From contig NZ_FOSG01000010.1 in assembly GCF_900114215.1 (NCBI RefSeq), positions 172,476 to 236,475 of the forward strand: a stretch of DNA of 64,000 nucleotides, written 5' to 3'. Positions 9,911 through 18,143 of this stretch are shown piece after piece. A program made the translations under genes and the position numbers. Within the stretch, counting starts at the first letter, position 1. Every line of letters begins with the position of its first letter. Source of the stretch: Streptomyces mangrovi (GTDB taxonomy: Bacteria > Actinomycetota > Actinomycetes > Streptomycetales > Streptomycetaceae). Under the pieces are notes generated by a model that had not been told where the DNA came from, did not search any database, and saw nothing but the letters and a program-made list of their open reading frames with translations.

Positions 9911-10755
9911 TGGAACGCCTGATGCACCGGGCGACCGCGCCGGCGGGGGCCGCCACCCCGGCCGGTGCGGCCACCCCGGCCGGTGCGGCCACCCCGGCCG
10001 GTGCGGCCACCCGCCGCCCGGTCACCGGATCGGTGCACTCCTGGGACCTGTCCACCGGCGTGGACGGCCCCGGCACCCGCTTCACCGCCTTCCTCGCCGG
10101 CTGCCCGCTGGCCTGCCTGTACTGCCACAACCCCGACACCTGGCGGCTGCGCGACGGCCGCCGCACCACCGCCGACGAGCTCGTCGCCGAGGCGGGCAAG
10201 TACACCGCCTTCATCCGGGCCGCGGGCGGCGGCGCCACCCTCAGCGGCGGCGAGCCGCTGCTCCAGCCGGTCTTCACCGGAGAGCTGCTGCACCGCTTCA
10301 AGCACGAACTGGGCCTGCACACCGCCCTGGACACCTCCGGCTTCCTCGGCGCCCGCGCCTCCGACGCCCTGCTGGCCGACACCGATCTGGTGCTGCTGGA
10401 CATCAAGTCCTGGGAACCGGGGCTGTACCGGAAGGTCACCGGGGGCCGCGGCGAGATCGCCCCCACGGTGGCCTTCGCCCGCCGCCTGGCACTGCTGGGC
10501 AACGAGGTGTGGGTGCGGTTCGTGCTGGTCCCCGGCCTGACCGACGGGCCCGACAACATCGAGGGCGTCGCCGCCTTCGCCGCCTCCCTCGGCAACGTCT
10601 CCCGCGTCGACGTACTGCCCTTCCACAAGCTGGGCGCCGCCAAGTGGGAGGCCGTGGGGAGGACCTTCCCCCTGGCCGGCACCCCCGTGCCCACCCCGGA
10701 ACAGGTGGCCGAAGCCCGCGGGATCTTCGCCGGTCACGGGCTGTACGCGGTGTGA
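9910..10755 (+). CDS. pflA: PflA, pyruvate formate-lyase activating enzyme (radical SAM)
   Basis: A 281-residue radical-SAM activase that installs the glycyl radical on PflB. The cluster ligands Cys65, Cys69 and Cys72 form CPLACLYC, and GGGATLSGGEPL fits the SAM-binding GGE motif. VDGPGTRF before the cysteines is the classic activase signature. ATG 9910 overlaps the pflB stop, so the proteins are translationally coupled. Residues 1-38 form an extension not found in E. coli PflA (246 residues); residues 15-32 are three copies of ATPAGA encoded by perfect 18-bp DNA repeats. The extension could be dispensable, and GTG or ATG codons inside it or slippage in the repeat could change its length. No other activase gene is seen nearby. 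Confidence 0.95.
   Translation: MERLMHRATAPAGAATPAGAATPAGAATPAGAATRRPVTGSVHSWDLSTGVDGPGTRFTAFLAGCPLACLYCHNPDTWRLRDGRRTTADELVAEAGKYTAFIRAAGGGATLSGGEPLLQPVFTGELLHRFKHELGLHTALDTSGFLGARASDALLADTDLVLLDIKSWEPGLYRKVTGGRGEIAPTVAFARRLALLGNEVWVRFVLVPGLTDGPDNIEGVAAFAASLGNVSRVDVLPFHKLGAAKWEAVGRTFPLAGTPVPTPEQVAEARGIFAGHGLYAV
9952..10005 (+). repeat. Three perfect 18-bp tandem repeats inside pflA
   Basis: The unit GCCACCCCGGCCGGTGCG occurs at 9952-9969, 9970-9987 and 9988-10005, with degenerate partial copies on both sides (9934-9951 and 10006-10020). Each copy adds ATPAGA to the PflA N terminus. Because 18 is a multiple of three, copy-number change would keep the frame. Confidence 0.95.
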
Positions 10756-10850
10756 GCCCCGGGCCGGCACGCACCCGCACCGGTGCGCGGGCCGCGCGGC
10801 CCGCCGGGAAACCGGCAGGCCACGGTGTGAGCTGCGGTCACCGGGCCGGA

Positions 10851-10856
10851 TACGTT
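10851..10856 (+). promoter_or_regulatory. Candidate leaderless -10 element for the YihY/BrkB gene
   Basis: TACGTT fits the actinobacterial TAnnnT -10 pattern and lies exactly 6 nt before GTG 10863, so transcription may begin at the start codon. No convincing -35 element is seen. The same geometry recurs at several genes of this window. Confidence 0.5.
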
Positions 10857-10862
10857 ATGGGC

Positions 10863-12008
10863 GTGCAACCGGCCCCCTCTCCCCCGAAGCAGTCCTCGAA
10901 CCCGCTGCGCAGGGCGCGTGCCCTGTACCGCAACGTCCCCAAGCGGAAGCTCGCCTGGCTGCTGCTGAAGGACACCGTCAACTCCGCGATGGAGTACCGG
11001 ATCCTGGGGCTGGCCGCCGAGGCGGCCTTCTTCACCCTGCTGTCGCTGCCGCCGCTGCTGCTGGGCCTGATCGGGCTGCTCGGTTACCTCGACGCCTGGA
11101 TCGGCACCGACACCATCGACAGCGTCCGCGCCAACATCCTGAACGCCTCCGCCACCGTCCTGTCCGACCGGGGCGTCAGCCAGATCGCCGAACCGCTGAT
11201 CGACGACGTGATCGAGGGCGGGCGGCCCGACGTGATCTCCGTCGGTTTCGCGCTGGCGCTGTGGTCCGGCTCGCGCACGATGAACGTCTTCATAGACACC
11301 ATCACCGTCATGTACGGCCTCGACGGCCACCGGGGCATAGTCGCCACCCGGCTGCTGGCCTTCGGGCTGTATCTGGTCGCTCTGCCGCTGGGCGCGGTCG
11401 CCCTGCCGCTGCTGATCGTCGGGCCGGACGCGGTGGTCGGCTGGGTGCCGCAGCTGGAACCGGTGGTCGCGGTCTTCTACTGGCCCGTGGTGGTGGTCGT
11501 CTCCATCGCCTTCCTCACCACGCTGTACCACGTCTCGGTACCGGTCCGCTCGCCCTGGGCGGAGGACATCCCCGGCGCGCTGGTCGCCGTGCTGATGTGG
11601 ATAGCCGGCAGCTTCCTGCTGCGCCTGTACCTCACGCGCACGGTGGACGGGCCGACGCTGTACGGGTCGCTGGCCGCGCCCGTGGCCGTGCTGCTGTGGA
11701 TCGGCGTCTCGGCCTTCGCGGTCCTGGTGGGCGCGGCCGTCAACGCCGCCATCGACCACGTGTGGCCCTCGGTGACCACCGCCGCCGCCCGCCGCGCCAG
11801 CGAGCGGGCCCGCGAGCAGGCCGCCGCCGAGGTCGTCGCCGCGGCGGCGGCGCGGCGCGCGATGCGGGGGGCCGAGGGCGGCGATGGGGGTGAGGGGGAG
11901 GAGACGGGGACCGTCGAGCCGCCCGCGGAGTTCCCCGAGCGCTGGACGAAGTTCCTGCCGCCGTCCGACATACGCTCCCGGCTGCGCTCCCGCCGCCGCG
12001 ACGGCTGA
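10863..12008 (+). CDS. YihY/BrkB family inner-membrane protein
   Basis: A 381-residue integral membrane protein of the YihY (formerly RNase BN/BrkB) family. The conserved opening AAEAAFFTLLSLPPLLLGLIG near residue 52 and about six hydrophobic helices are visible. The charged Ala/Arg/Glu-rich tail after residue 305 (ARRASERAREQAAAEV) is probably cytoplasmic. The family's function is unsettled; a flippase or envelope role has been proposed, and the old tRNA-nuclease label is wrong. I choose GTG 10863 because a -10 hexamer lies 6 nt upstream; ATG 10857 in frame is the alternative. A strong hairpin follows the stop. Confidence 0.85.
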   Translation: MQPAPSPPKQSSNPLRRARALYRNVPKRKLAWLLLKDTVNSAMEYRILGLAAEAAFFTLLSLPPLLLGLIGLLGYLDAWIGTDTIDSVRANILNASATVLSDRGVSQIAEPLIDDVIEGGRPDVISVGFALALWSGSRTMNVFIDTITVMYGLDGHRGIVATRLLAFGLYLVALPLGAVALPLLIVGPDAVVGWVPQLEPVVAVFYWPVVVVVSIAFLTTLYHVSVPVRSPWAEDIPGALVAVLMWIAGSFLLRLYLTRTVDGPTLYGSLAAPVAVLLWIGVSAFAVLVGAAVNAAIDHVWPSVTTAAARRASERAREQAAAEVVAAAAARRAMRGAEGGDGGEGEETGTVEPPAEFPERWTKFLPPSDIRSRLRSRRRDG

Positions 12009-12048
12009 CGGCGGGCCGGGGAGGCCTTCCGGCCTCCCCGGCCCGCCG
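12009..12048. terminator. Bidirectional hairpin between converging genes
   Basis: An 18-bp perfect stem (12009-12026 with 12031-12048) and a TTCC loop. It starts directly after the YihY stop and lies 23 bases past the stop of the converging SPW gene. There is no T-tract, as is common for streptomycete terminators. Confidence 0.8.
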
Positions 12049-12071
12049 TGCGTCAGCGGTCACGAGCCGGA

Positions 12072-12521
12072 TCACCCCTTCTTGCGTCCGCCGCTGCCCT
12101 TGCCGCCCTTCCTGCCGACGGCCAGCAGGGCCAGCCCGAGGAGGAAGACGATCCCTCCGGTGATCACGTTGGTGAGGATCGTCCTGGTGGTGTCCACGTT
12201 GCCGGCCACCAGCCAGGGGGAGATCACCGTCCAGGCGCCGATCGCGCACACGGCCATGCTCAGGCCGTAGGCGCGCTCGAACGCCACCGCGAGCGTCAGG
12301 CCGATCACGGCGAGCGCGATGCCGGTGACGAAGTTGTTGACGGTCAGCGAGTTGAACTGGCTGAATCCCACGATCCATGGAGACGCCAGCAGGAAGACGC
12401 CGCCCAGCACGGTCAGCGCCTCCATCCCCTGCGCCGTCGGCGACGCCGAGGCCTCCGCGTAGCGTGCACGCATCCCGATCAGATCAGGGTGTTCCTCGAT
12501 GCGTGACGTGGGTGTGGCCAT
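12072..12521 (-). CDS. SPW-repeat membrane protein
   Basis: A 149-residue membrane protein with two copies of the SPW motif, ASPWIVGF near residue 49 and ISPWLVAG near residue 104, each at the start of a helix pair, giving four predicted transmembrane segments. The C terminus is Lys/Gly-rich (GRKGGKGSGGRKKG). ATG 12521 follows AGGAGG with an 8-nt spacer, so the in-frame GTG at 12530, which overlaps that site, is rejected. SPW proteins are common in actinobacteria, and their function is unknown. The promoter region above it is unusually A/T-rich for this genome (12541-12585). Confidence 0.87.
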   Translation of the reverse strand: MATPTSRIEEHPDLIGMRARYAEASASPTAQGMEALTVLGGVFLLASPWIVGFSQFNSLTVNNFVTGIALAVIGLTLAVAFERAYGLSMAVCAIGAWTVISPWLVAGNVDTTRTILTNVITGGIVFLLGLALLAVGRKGGKGSGGRKKG

Positions 12522-12937
12522 CTGAGCCACCTCCTATGAGACTTTCACCCTTATGCTCTAATTTTCCACCAAACGGCAGGTTATGTCTTCCCGAGGGAGC
12601 GCTTCCGCGCGGGCGGCCCGTGAGGTTCCCCCGGACGGGTGAGGGGCGCCGGGAAAACCGGTGGCGCGGGGGCCGCCCGCCGTCCTAGGGTCGGCGGCGC
12701 GAGGGCCGGGGAGGCCCTTGGAGGGGCCTGATCGACCTTGATCGGTACGGCCCCGGGGAAGCCGTCGACGATCCGGAACGGGAGGTGGGCCCCATGGCTG
12801 CCGTTGCTGCCGCCGCCGCGGGCGCGACCCGCGGCAACGAGTCCGTCCGTTCCACCTCCGCGACCTCCGGCTGACCGCATCCGGCCCGTTCTCCGGGCCG
12901 CCGCTCGGGGGCCGCCCTTCCCGAAAGGGCATCCGCG
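12522..12937. other. Intergenic region between SPW gene and rsgA
   Basis: About 416 bases separate the divergent SPW and rsgA genes. The first 65 bases are A/T-rich and probably hold the SPW promoter. The rest is GC-rich and contains only one short frame worth listing (12794-12874). I see no RNA gene or strong hairpin. Confidence 0.6.
12794..12874 (+). CDS. Possible 26-residue small protein upstream of rsgA
   Basis: ATG 12794 is preceded 8 nt upstream by GGGAGG, a good ribosome site, and runs 26 codons to TGA 12874, ending 63 bases before the rsgA start. The peptide is Ala/Ser/Thr-rich (starts MAAVAAAAAGATRGNES) with no recognisable motif. It may be a translated leader or chance; only the ribosome site supports it. 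Confidence 0.3.
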   Translation: MAAVAAAAAGATRGNESVRSTSATSG

Positions 12938-14053
12938 TTGAGTCCTCTCGACGTACCCGCACACCCCGCACACCCCGAACCCCCCGCACACCCGCTCGCC
13001 CGCTACGGCTGGGACGGGCACACCGCCGAGGCCTTCGCCCCGTACGGGCGCCGGGGCCTGACCCCCGCCCGCGTGGTCCGCGTGGACCGCGGACGGTGCG
13101 ACGCCGTCACCGCCGACGGCCCCGTACGGGCCGGCATCGCACCCGTCGTCTCCCCGGACCCGCTGCTCACCGTCTGCACCGGCGACTGGGCCGCCCTCGA
13201 ACCCGGCGGGCGCCGGACGCCGTGGACGGTCCGGGCCCTGCTGCCCCGCCGTACCGCCTTCGTGCGCTCCACCTCCTCCAAGCGTTCCGAGGGGCAGGTG
13301 CTGGCCGCCAACGTCGACCACGCCGTCGTCACCGTCTCGCTGGCCGCCCCGCTCGATCCCGGAAGGCTGGAGCGCTTTCTCGCCCTGGCCTGGGAGAGCG
13401 GGGCCCAGCCGCTGGTGGCCCTCACCAAGGCCGATCTGGCACCGGACGCCGCCCACGCCGCCGCCGACGCCGAGGCCGCGGCGCCCGGCGTGACGGTGCT
13501 GCCCGTCAGCGCGCTCACCGGCGAAGGGCTGGACGTGCTCGCCGCCGTGCTCGGCGGCGGCACCGCCGTGCTGCTCGGGCAGTCCGGAGCGGGCAAGTCC
13601 ACCCTGGTCAACGCGCTGACCGGGCAGGAGGCGCTGGAGGTGCGCGAGACCCGCGCGAGCGACGGCAAGGGCCGGCACACCACGACCACCCGCGAGCTGT
13701 TCGCGCTGCCCGGCGGCGGAGTCGTCATCGACACCCCGGGGCTGCGCGGCGTCGGGCTGTGGGACGCCGAGGAGGGCGTCGGACGGGCCTTCGCGGACGT
13801 CGAGGAGCTGGCGCGCGCCTGCCGCTTCCACGACTGCGCGCACACCGCCGAGCCGGGCTGCGCCGTTCTCGCCGCCGTCGACGACGGCGTCCTGCCGCCG
13901 CGCCGGCTGGACAGCTACCGCAAACTGCTGCGCGAGAACCAGTACCTCGCGGCCCGCACCGACGCCCGGCTGCGGGCGGAGCTGCGGCGCGACTGGAAAC
14001 GGAAGCAGGCGCTGGGCCGCCACATGGCGGAGCGCAAACGCGGCCCGCGCTGA
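12938..14053 (+). CDS. rsgA: RsgA, small-ribosomal-subunit biogenesis GTPase
   Basis: A 371-residue circularly permuted GTPase that acts late in 30S subunit assembly. An N-terminal OB-like region is followed by the permuted G motifs: G4 TKAD near residue 163, then G1 GQSGAGKST near residue 213, then G3 DTPG near residue 265. The C-terminal zinc site CRFHDCAHTAEPGC lies near residue 294. TTG 12938 is the start, with GAAAGGG about 9 nt upstream; no ATG or GTG fits without losing N-terminal sequence. The first 25 residues are a Pro/His-rich extension. In this family GTP hydrolysis is stimulated by the 30S subunit. Confidence 0.92.
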   Translation: MSPLDVPAHPAHPEPPAHPLARYGWDGHTAEAFAPYGRRGLTPARVVRVDRGRCDAVTADGPVRAGIAPVVSPDPLLTVCTGDWAALEPGGRRTPWTVRALLPRRTAFVRSTSSKRSEGQVLAANVDHAVVTVSLAAPLDPGRLERFLALAWESGAQPLVALTKADLAPDAAHAAADAEAAAPGVTVLPVSALTGEGLDVLAAVLGGGTAVLLGQSGAGKSTLVNALTGQEALEVRETRASDGKGRHTTTTRELFALPGGGVVIDTPGLRGVGLWDAEEGVGRAFADVEELARACRFHDCAHTAEPGCAVLAAVDDGVLPPRRLDSYRKLLRENQYLAARTDARLRAELRRDWKRKQALGRHMAERKRGPR

Positions 14054-14121
14054 CCCGCACCGACCCTCGCCGCCCCGCACGGGACGGGCACGGCGGGCAC
14101 GGGGCGGCGGAAGCCGGTTGC

Positions 14122-14127
14122 TAACGT
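14122..14127 (+). promoter_or_regulatory. Candidate leaderless -10 element (TAACGT)
   Basis: TAACGT is followed by exactly 6 nt and then GTG 14134. The downstream gene has no Shine-Dalgarno site, which fits a leaderless transcript. Confidence 0.5.
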
Positions 14128-14133
14128 CGCCCC

Positions 14134-14718
14134 GTGCCCACCCGCAGCGACGCCCCCGCCCAGCCGTTCGGCCCCCGGCAGTTCCAGCTCGTCCTGCTGC
14201 GCCGGATGGCCGACTTCCAGCCGGACCTGGTGCTCGACGCGCTGCGCGAACTGGGAGCCGACCGGGCCGAGATGCGCGAGGCCAACCGCCGCTGGCAGGC
14301 CGCCGGCCGCTCGCCGCGCCCGCGGGGCGCGGCGGCCCGGTACCGCTCGGTGCTCGGCGAACCGGAGACGGACGAGCCGCGCCGGGTGGGCGACCTGGAC
14401 TGCCGGGCCCTGCGCTGGCCGCTGCCGCTCTGGCCGGACCTGCGTCTGGAGGTGCTGACCGCGCCGGGCGGAGCGGTGTGGAACGAATGGCTGGTGCGCG
14501 CTCCGGGAGCACCCGGCCCCGAGCCGCGCACGGTGGAGGACCTGCTGCCGTGGACGTGCACGGTGGACGAGGTCGCCCGCGCCTTCGCGCCCGCCCGCCC
14601 GATGGAGGGCTCGGCGCCCACCCGGTGGCGGCTGGCCTTCACCGCCCCGGACCGGGCGGGAAGGCGGCACGAGGTGATCGCGGAGTTCACCTGGGGCCTG
14701 CTCCAGCGACTCCCGTGA
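14134..14718 (+). CDS. Conserved hypothetical protein
   Basis: A 194-residue soluble protein that I do not recognise. It has no signal peptide, membrane segment or catalytic motif that I can name. An Arg-rich middle (ANRRWQAAGRSPRPRGAAARYRS, written here only as landmarks at about residues 50-71) is followed by Trp-rich beta-like segments (LRWPLPLWPDLRLEVL, VWNEWLVRA). GTG 14134 is chosen from the -10 hexamer 6 nt upstream. It sits between rsgA and the alkylation-repair genes on the same strand, which does not itself prove a shared role. Confidence 0.7.
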   Translation: MPTRSDAPAQPFGPRQFQLVLLRRMADFQPDLVLDALRELGADRAEMREANRRWQAAGRSPRPRGAAARYRSVLGEPETDEPRRVGDLDCRALRWPLPLWPDLRLEVLTAPGGAVWNEWLVRAPGAPGPEPRTVEDLLPWTCTVDEVARAFAPARPMEGSAPTRWRLAFTAPDRAGRRHEVIAEFTWGLLQRLP

Positions 14719-14842
14719 CACCGGCGGCCTTCCTTTCGCCGACCCGTCTCCGGCCCGGGCGGGCCGATGCCTGCCGGAAGCCGCCACCGTCGCGTCCGAT
14801 TTCCGCCAGTGGTGGCCCGCCGCGCGGCGCACACTGGATCGC

Positions 14843-16396
14843 GTGATGGACGACGAGGCCAGGTACGAGGCGGTCCGCAGCCGTGACGAGCGGTTCGACG
14901 GAGTCTTCTTCACCGGTGTGCTCACCACCGGCATCTACTGCCGCCCGAGCTGCCCGGCGGTCACCCCCAAGCGGGGCAACGTGCGGTTCTTCCCCTCGGC
15001 CGCCGCCGCCCAGCGGGCCGGCCTGCGGGCGTGCCGCCGCTGCCGGCCCGACGCCGTGCCGGGATCGGCCGAGTGGAACGCGCGGGCCGACCTCACCGGC
15101 CGCGCGATGCGGATGATCGCCGACGGTGTCGTGGACCGCGAGGGCGTCGAGGGGCTCGCCCGCCGGCTGGGCTACAGCGCCCGCCAGATACACCGCCGGC
15201 TCACCGCCGACCTCGGCGCCGGGCCCGTCGCCCTGGCCCGCGCCCAGCGGACGCACACCGCCAGGGTGCTGCTCCAGACGACCGCGCTGCCGGTCACCGA
15301 GATCGCCTTCGCCTCCGGCTTCGCCAGTGTGCGGCAGTTCAACGACACCATCCGCGAGGCCCACGCCTGCACCCCGCGCGAACTGCGCGCCCGCGGCCGT
15401 GCCAGGGCGGCGACCCGTCCCCGGGGGGCGGCCGAGGAGGCGGCCGGGGGCGGGGGAGTGGAGCTGCGGCTGGCCCACCGGGGCCCGTACGCCGCCGCGG
15501 AGGTCTTCGGCTTCCTCCAGCGGCGGGCCGTCCCCGGCGTCGAGGAGGCCACCGGGGAGGCCGGCGCCCGCACCTACCGGCGCACCCTCGCCCTGCCCCA
15601 CGGCCACGGCGTCGCGGAGGTCCGCGAGAGGGCCGACGAGGCGGGTGGCGGCCCTGGTGGCGGCTCGGGCGGCGGCTGGCTGCCGTGCCGGCTGCACCTG
15701 ACCGACCTGCGGGACCTGACCACCGCCGTGCAGCGGATGCGGCGGCTGTTCGACCTGGACGCCGACCCGTACGCCGTCGCCGACCGGCTGGGCCGCGACC
15801 CGCTGCTCGGGCCCCTGGTCCACCGGCTGCCGGGACTGCGTTCGCCGGGCGCGTCCGACCCGCACGAGGCGGCGGTGCGCGCCGTACTCGGCCAGCAGGT
15901 CACCGTGGGCGCGGCCCGTACGCTGACCGCCGCGCTCGTGGCGGCGTACGGCAAGCCGCTGCCCGCCCCCGACGGCAGCCTCACCCACCTCTTCCCCGAC
16001 CCCGGAACCCTCGCCGGGGCGCCCCTGGACGAACTGCGCATGCCCGGCGCCCGCCGCCGGGCGGTGCGCGCCGTCGCCGCCGCCCTCGCCGACGGCGTCC
16101 TCGTCCTCGACCCCGGAGCCGACCGGGACGAGGCCGAACGGGCCCTGCTCGACCTGCCCGGCGTCGGCCCGTGGACGGCCGGCTACATCCGGATGCGCGC
16201 GCTGGGCGACCCCGACGTCTTCCTGACCGGCGACGCGGGGGTGCGGCACGGGCTGGAGCGGATCGGGGCCCGCGCGCCGGACGCCGGACGCTGGCGCCCC
16301 TGGCGCTCCTACGCCCTGCACCACCTGTGGAACGCCACCCTCACCCCGCCCCCGGCCGAGACCGGGACCGGGACCGAGAACACGGAGAAGCGATGA
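14843..16396 (+). CDS. AdaA-AlkA fusion: alkylation-responsive regulator with DNA-3-methyladenine glycosylase II
   Basis: A 517-residue fusion protein. Residues about 1-75 are the Ada methyl-phosphotriester domain with four zinc cysteines in CRPSC and CRRC; the first Cys of CRPSC would accept a methyl group. Residues about 85-185 are an AraC-type helix-turn-helix domain. Residues about 200-510 are AlkA, with the helix-hairpin-helix DLPGVGPWTAGYI and the downstream catalytic Asp in TGDAGV, which excises alkylated bases. The Ada methyltransferase domain (PCHR) is missing here but is supplied by the next gene, which overlaps it by 4 bases (ATGA). A Gly/Ala-rich linker lies near residues 190-210. 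Start GTG 14843 or ATG 14846. Probably autoregulated on methyl damage (inference from the family). Confidence 0.92.
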   Translation: MMDDEARYEAVRSRDERFDGVFFTGVLTTGIYCRPSCPAVTPKRGNVRFFPSAAAAQRAGLRACRRCRPDAVPGSAEWNARADLTGRAMRMIADGVVDREGVEGLARRLGYSARQIHRRLTADLGAGPVALARAQRTHTARVLLQTTALPVTEIAFASGFASVRQFNDTIREAHACTPRELRARGRARAATRPRGAAEEAAGGGGVELRLAHRGPYAAAEVFGFLQRRAVPGVEEATGEAGARTYRRTLALPHGHGVAEVRERADEAGGGPGGGSGGGWLPCRLHLTDLRDLTTAVQRMRRLFDLDADPYAVADRLGRDPLLGPLVHRLPGLRSPGASDPHEAAVRAVLGQQVTVGAARTLTAALVAAYGKPLPAPDGSLTHLFPDPGTLAGAPLDELRMPGARRRAVRAVAAALADGVLVLDPGADRDEAERALLDLPGVGPWTAGYIRMRALGDPDVFLTGDAGVRHGLERIGARAPDAGRWRPWRSYALHHLWNATLTPPPAETGTGTENTEKR

Positions 16397-16875
16397 CCAC
16401 CCTCTACACCACCTGCCCCAGCCCGCTGGGCGAGCTGCTGATCGCCGGCCCCGAGCCCGGCGCGGTGGCCTCGGTCAGCGTGCCCGGCCAGAAGGGCGGC
16501 GCCCGGGTGCTGCCCGGCTGGCGGCGCGACGACGCGGCCTTCGCCGGCGTGGTGCGGCAGTTCGACGCCTACTTCGCCGGGGATCTCAAGGAGTTCGACC
16601 TGGACCCGGCACCCGGGGGATCGGAGTTCCGCCGGCGGGTGTGGGCCGCCCTGGAGCGCGTTCCCTACGGAGCCACCGTCACCTACGGCGAACTCGCCGC
16701 CATGGCGGGCCTGGAGCCGCGCTCGGTGCGGGCCGTCGGGGGAGCGGTGGGCGCCAACCCGCTGATGGTGGTGCGTCCCTGCCACCGCGTCATCGGCGCG
16801 AGCGGATCGCTGACGGGATACGCGGGCGGACTGGAGCGCAAGAAACTGCTGCTCACTCTCGAAGGGGTGCTGTGA
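16393..16875 (+). CDS. ogt: Methylated-DNA-protein-cysteine methyltransferase
   Basis: A 160-residue suicide repair protein that takes the methyl group from O6-methylguanine. The active-site motif RPCHRVIG is near residue 137, and the helix-turn-helix RRRVWAALERVPYGATVTYGEL precedes it (landmark at residues about 81-102). ATG 16393 overlaps the stop of the AdaA-AlkA gene, so both repair proteins are made from one message. Together they carry the functions that E. coli Ada combines with AlkA. A strong hairpin follows 65 bases after the stop. Confidence 0.95.
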   Translation: MTTLYTTCPSPLGELLIAGPEPGAVASVSVPGQKGGARVLPGWRRDDAAFAGVVRQFDAYFAGDLKEFDLDPAPGGSEFRRRVWAALERVPYGATVTYGELAAMAGLEPRSVRAVGGAVGANPLMVVRPCHRVIGASGSLTGYAGGLERKKLLLTLEGVL

Positions 16876-16940
16876 GGGCACCGTGAGGGTGCTGCGAGCC
16901 GCCGTGCCGCCGTGCCGCCGGGGAACGCCGGGGAACGGTA

Positions 16941-16978
16941 CGGCCGCCTCGGCCGGTGGGAACCGGCCGAGGCGGCCG
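16941..16978. terminator. Convergent hairpin terminator after ogt
   Basis: A 16-bp perfect stem (16941-16956 with 16963-16978) and a TGGGAA loop between the converging ogt and DUF2637 genes. Confidence 0.8.
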
Positions 16979-16997
16979 CGGGGGAGAACCGGGAGGA

Positions 16998-18032
16998 TCA
17001 GCCGAACTGCTTCTCTATGGCGGCGAGTTTGGCCTCCAGTGAGTCCAGCCGGGGACTGGTCAGGCTCTCCTCGGAGCCGAACGCGTCCGCCGGGCGGGGC
17101 GGATCCACCTTGCGCAGCCCGTCCGCGCCCAGCGTGCCGCCGCCGGCGTCGTCCGAGGCGGCCCCCAGCGCGGCGCGCGGCCGCGCGGGCTGCGGGGAGC
17201 CCGCGCTGACCTCCAGCTCCACCTGCTGCGCGTCGGCCCCGCGGCCCAGCCGGCTGATCGCCCGCAGCCGGGCCCGCTCCAGCTTCCGCTGCTCGCGCTT
17301 GCGGGCGCGCTCCTCCTCCTTGCGGCGGCGGTCCTCGCGGACCTCGTCGACCGCCTCGTCCAGCGTCCGCACGCCCTCCAGCAGCATCAGCGACCAGGCG
17401 GCGTAGGTCTCGCGTGGGGCGCGCAGCCAGCGCACCACCCGGATCTGCGGCAGCGGACGCGGCACCAGGCCCTGTTCGCGCAGGGCGGCGCGCCGGGTCT
17501 GCTTGAGCGCCCGGTCGAAGAGGATGGCCGCCGCGATCGACATGCCCGCGAAGAACTGCGGGGCGCCCGCGTGCTCGTCGCCGCGCGGGGCGTGCACCCA
17601 GTTGAACCACGCCGCGGCGCCCGCGAAGAGCCACACCAGCAGCCGCGAGCCGAGGGAGGCGTCACCGTGGCTGGCCTCGCGCACGGCGATGACGGCGGAG
17701 AACATCGCCGCGCCGTCCAGGCCGAAGGGGACCAGGAACTCCCAGCCCCCCGACAGGCCGAGGTTCTCCCGGCCGAATCCCACCAGGCCGTGGAAGGAGA
17801 GCGCGGCGGCGACGCCCGCGCAGCAGAACAGCAGCACGTAGGAGGCGATGGCGTAGACCGTCTCCTTGCGGCGGCGGCGCTCCTCCATGCGCTCCCAGGA
17901 GTCCGCGGCCTGGTCCTCCTCGGTCCTGTGGCGTCCGCTTCCGCGGCCCATCAGCACGACCGCGACCAGGGCGCCGACGAGCAGTACGGCACCCGCCAGC
18001 ACCCAGTTCATCGATATGTCCGTCAGTCTCAT
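16998..18032 (-). CDS. DUF2637-type membrane protein with coiled-coil tail
   Basis: A 344-residue protein with one N-terminal membrane helix (residues about 9-27) and four more between about 55 and 190, in the pattern of DUF2637 proteins, some of which belong to Streptomyces plasmid spread (Spd) functions. The chromosomal members have no known role. A charged segment (REDRRRKEEERARKREQRK) at about 230-250 is likely a coiled coil, and the C terminus (LDSLEAKLAAIEKQFG) looks like a second short helix. ATG 18032 has only a weak GGGGAC site. Upstream, an A/T-rich patch and two small inverted repeats probably form its promoter region. Confidence 0.72.
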   Translation of the reverse strand: MRLTDISMNWVLAGAVLLVGALVAVVLMGRGSGRHRTEEDQAADSWERMEERRRRKETVYAIASYVLLFCCAGVAAALSFHGLVGFGRENLGLSGGWEFLVPFGLDGAAMFSAVIAVREASHGDASLGSRLLVWLFAGAAAWFNWVHAPRGDEHAGAPQFFAGMSIAAAILFDRALKQTRRAALREQGLVPRPLPQIRVVRWLRAPRETYAAWSLMLLEGVRTLDEAVDEVREDRRRKEEERARKREQRKLERARLRAISRLGRGADAQQVELEVSAGSPQPARPRAALGAASDDAGGGTLGADGLRKVDPPRPADAFGSEESLTSPRLDSLEAKLAAIEKQFG

Positions 18033-18143
18033 CCGGGGGTGTCCCCTGCCTGGCGGCATGCCGTCAAGACGGCCCCGCCGTGCTCGCGTTGGCTTCGTTG
18101 ACCCGCAGCATCCTGGCGGAAAAAAGATTGTGCGGCAGGCCCT

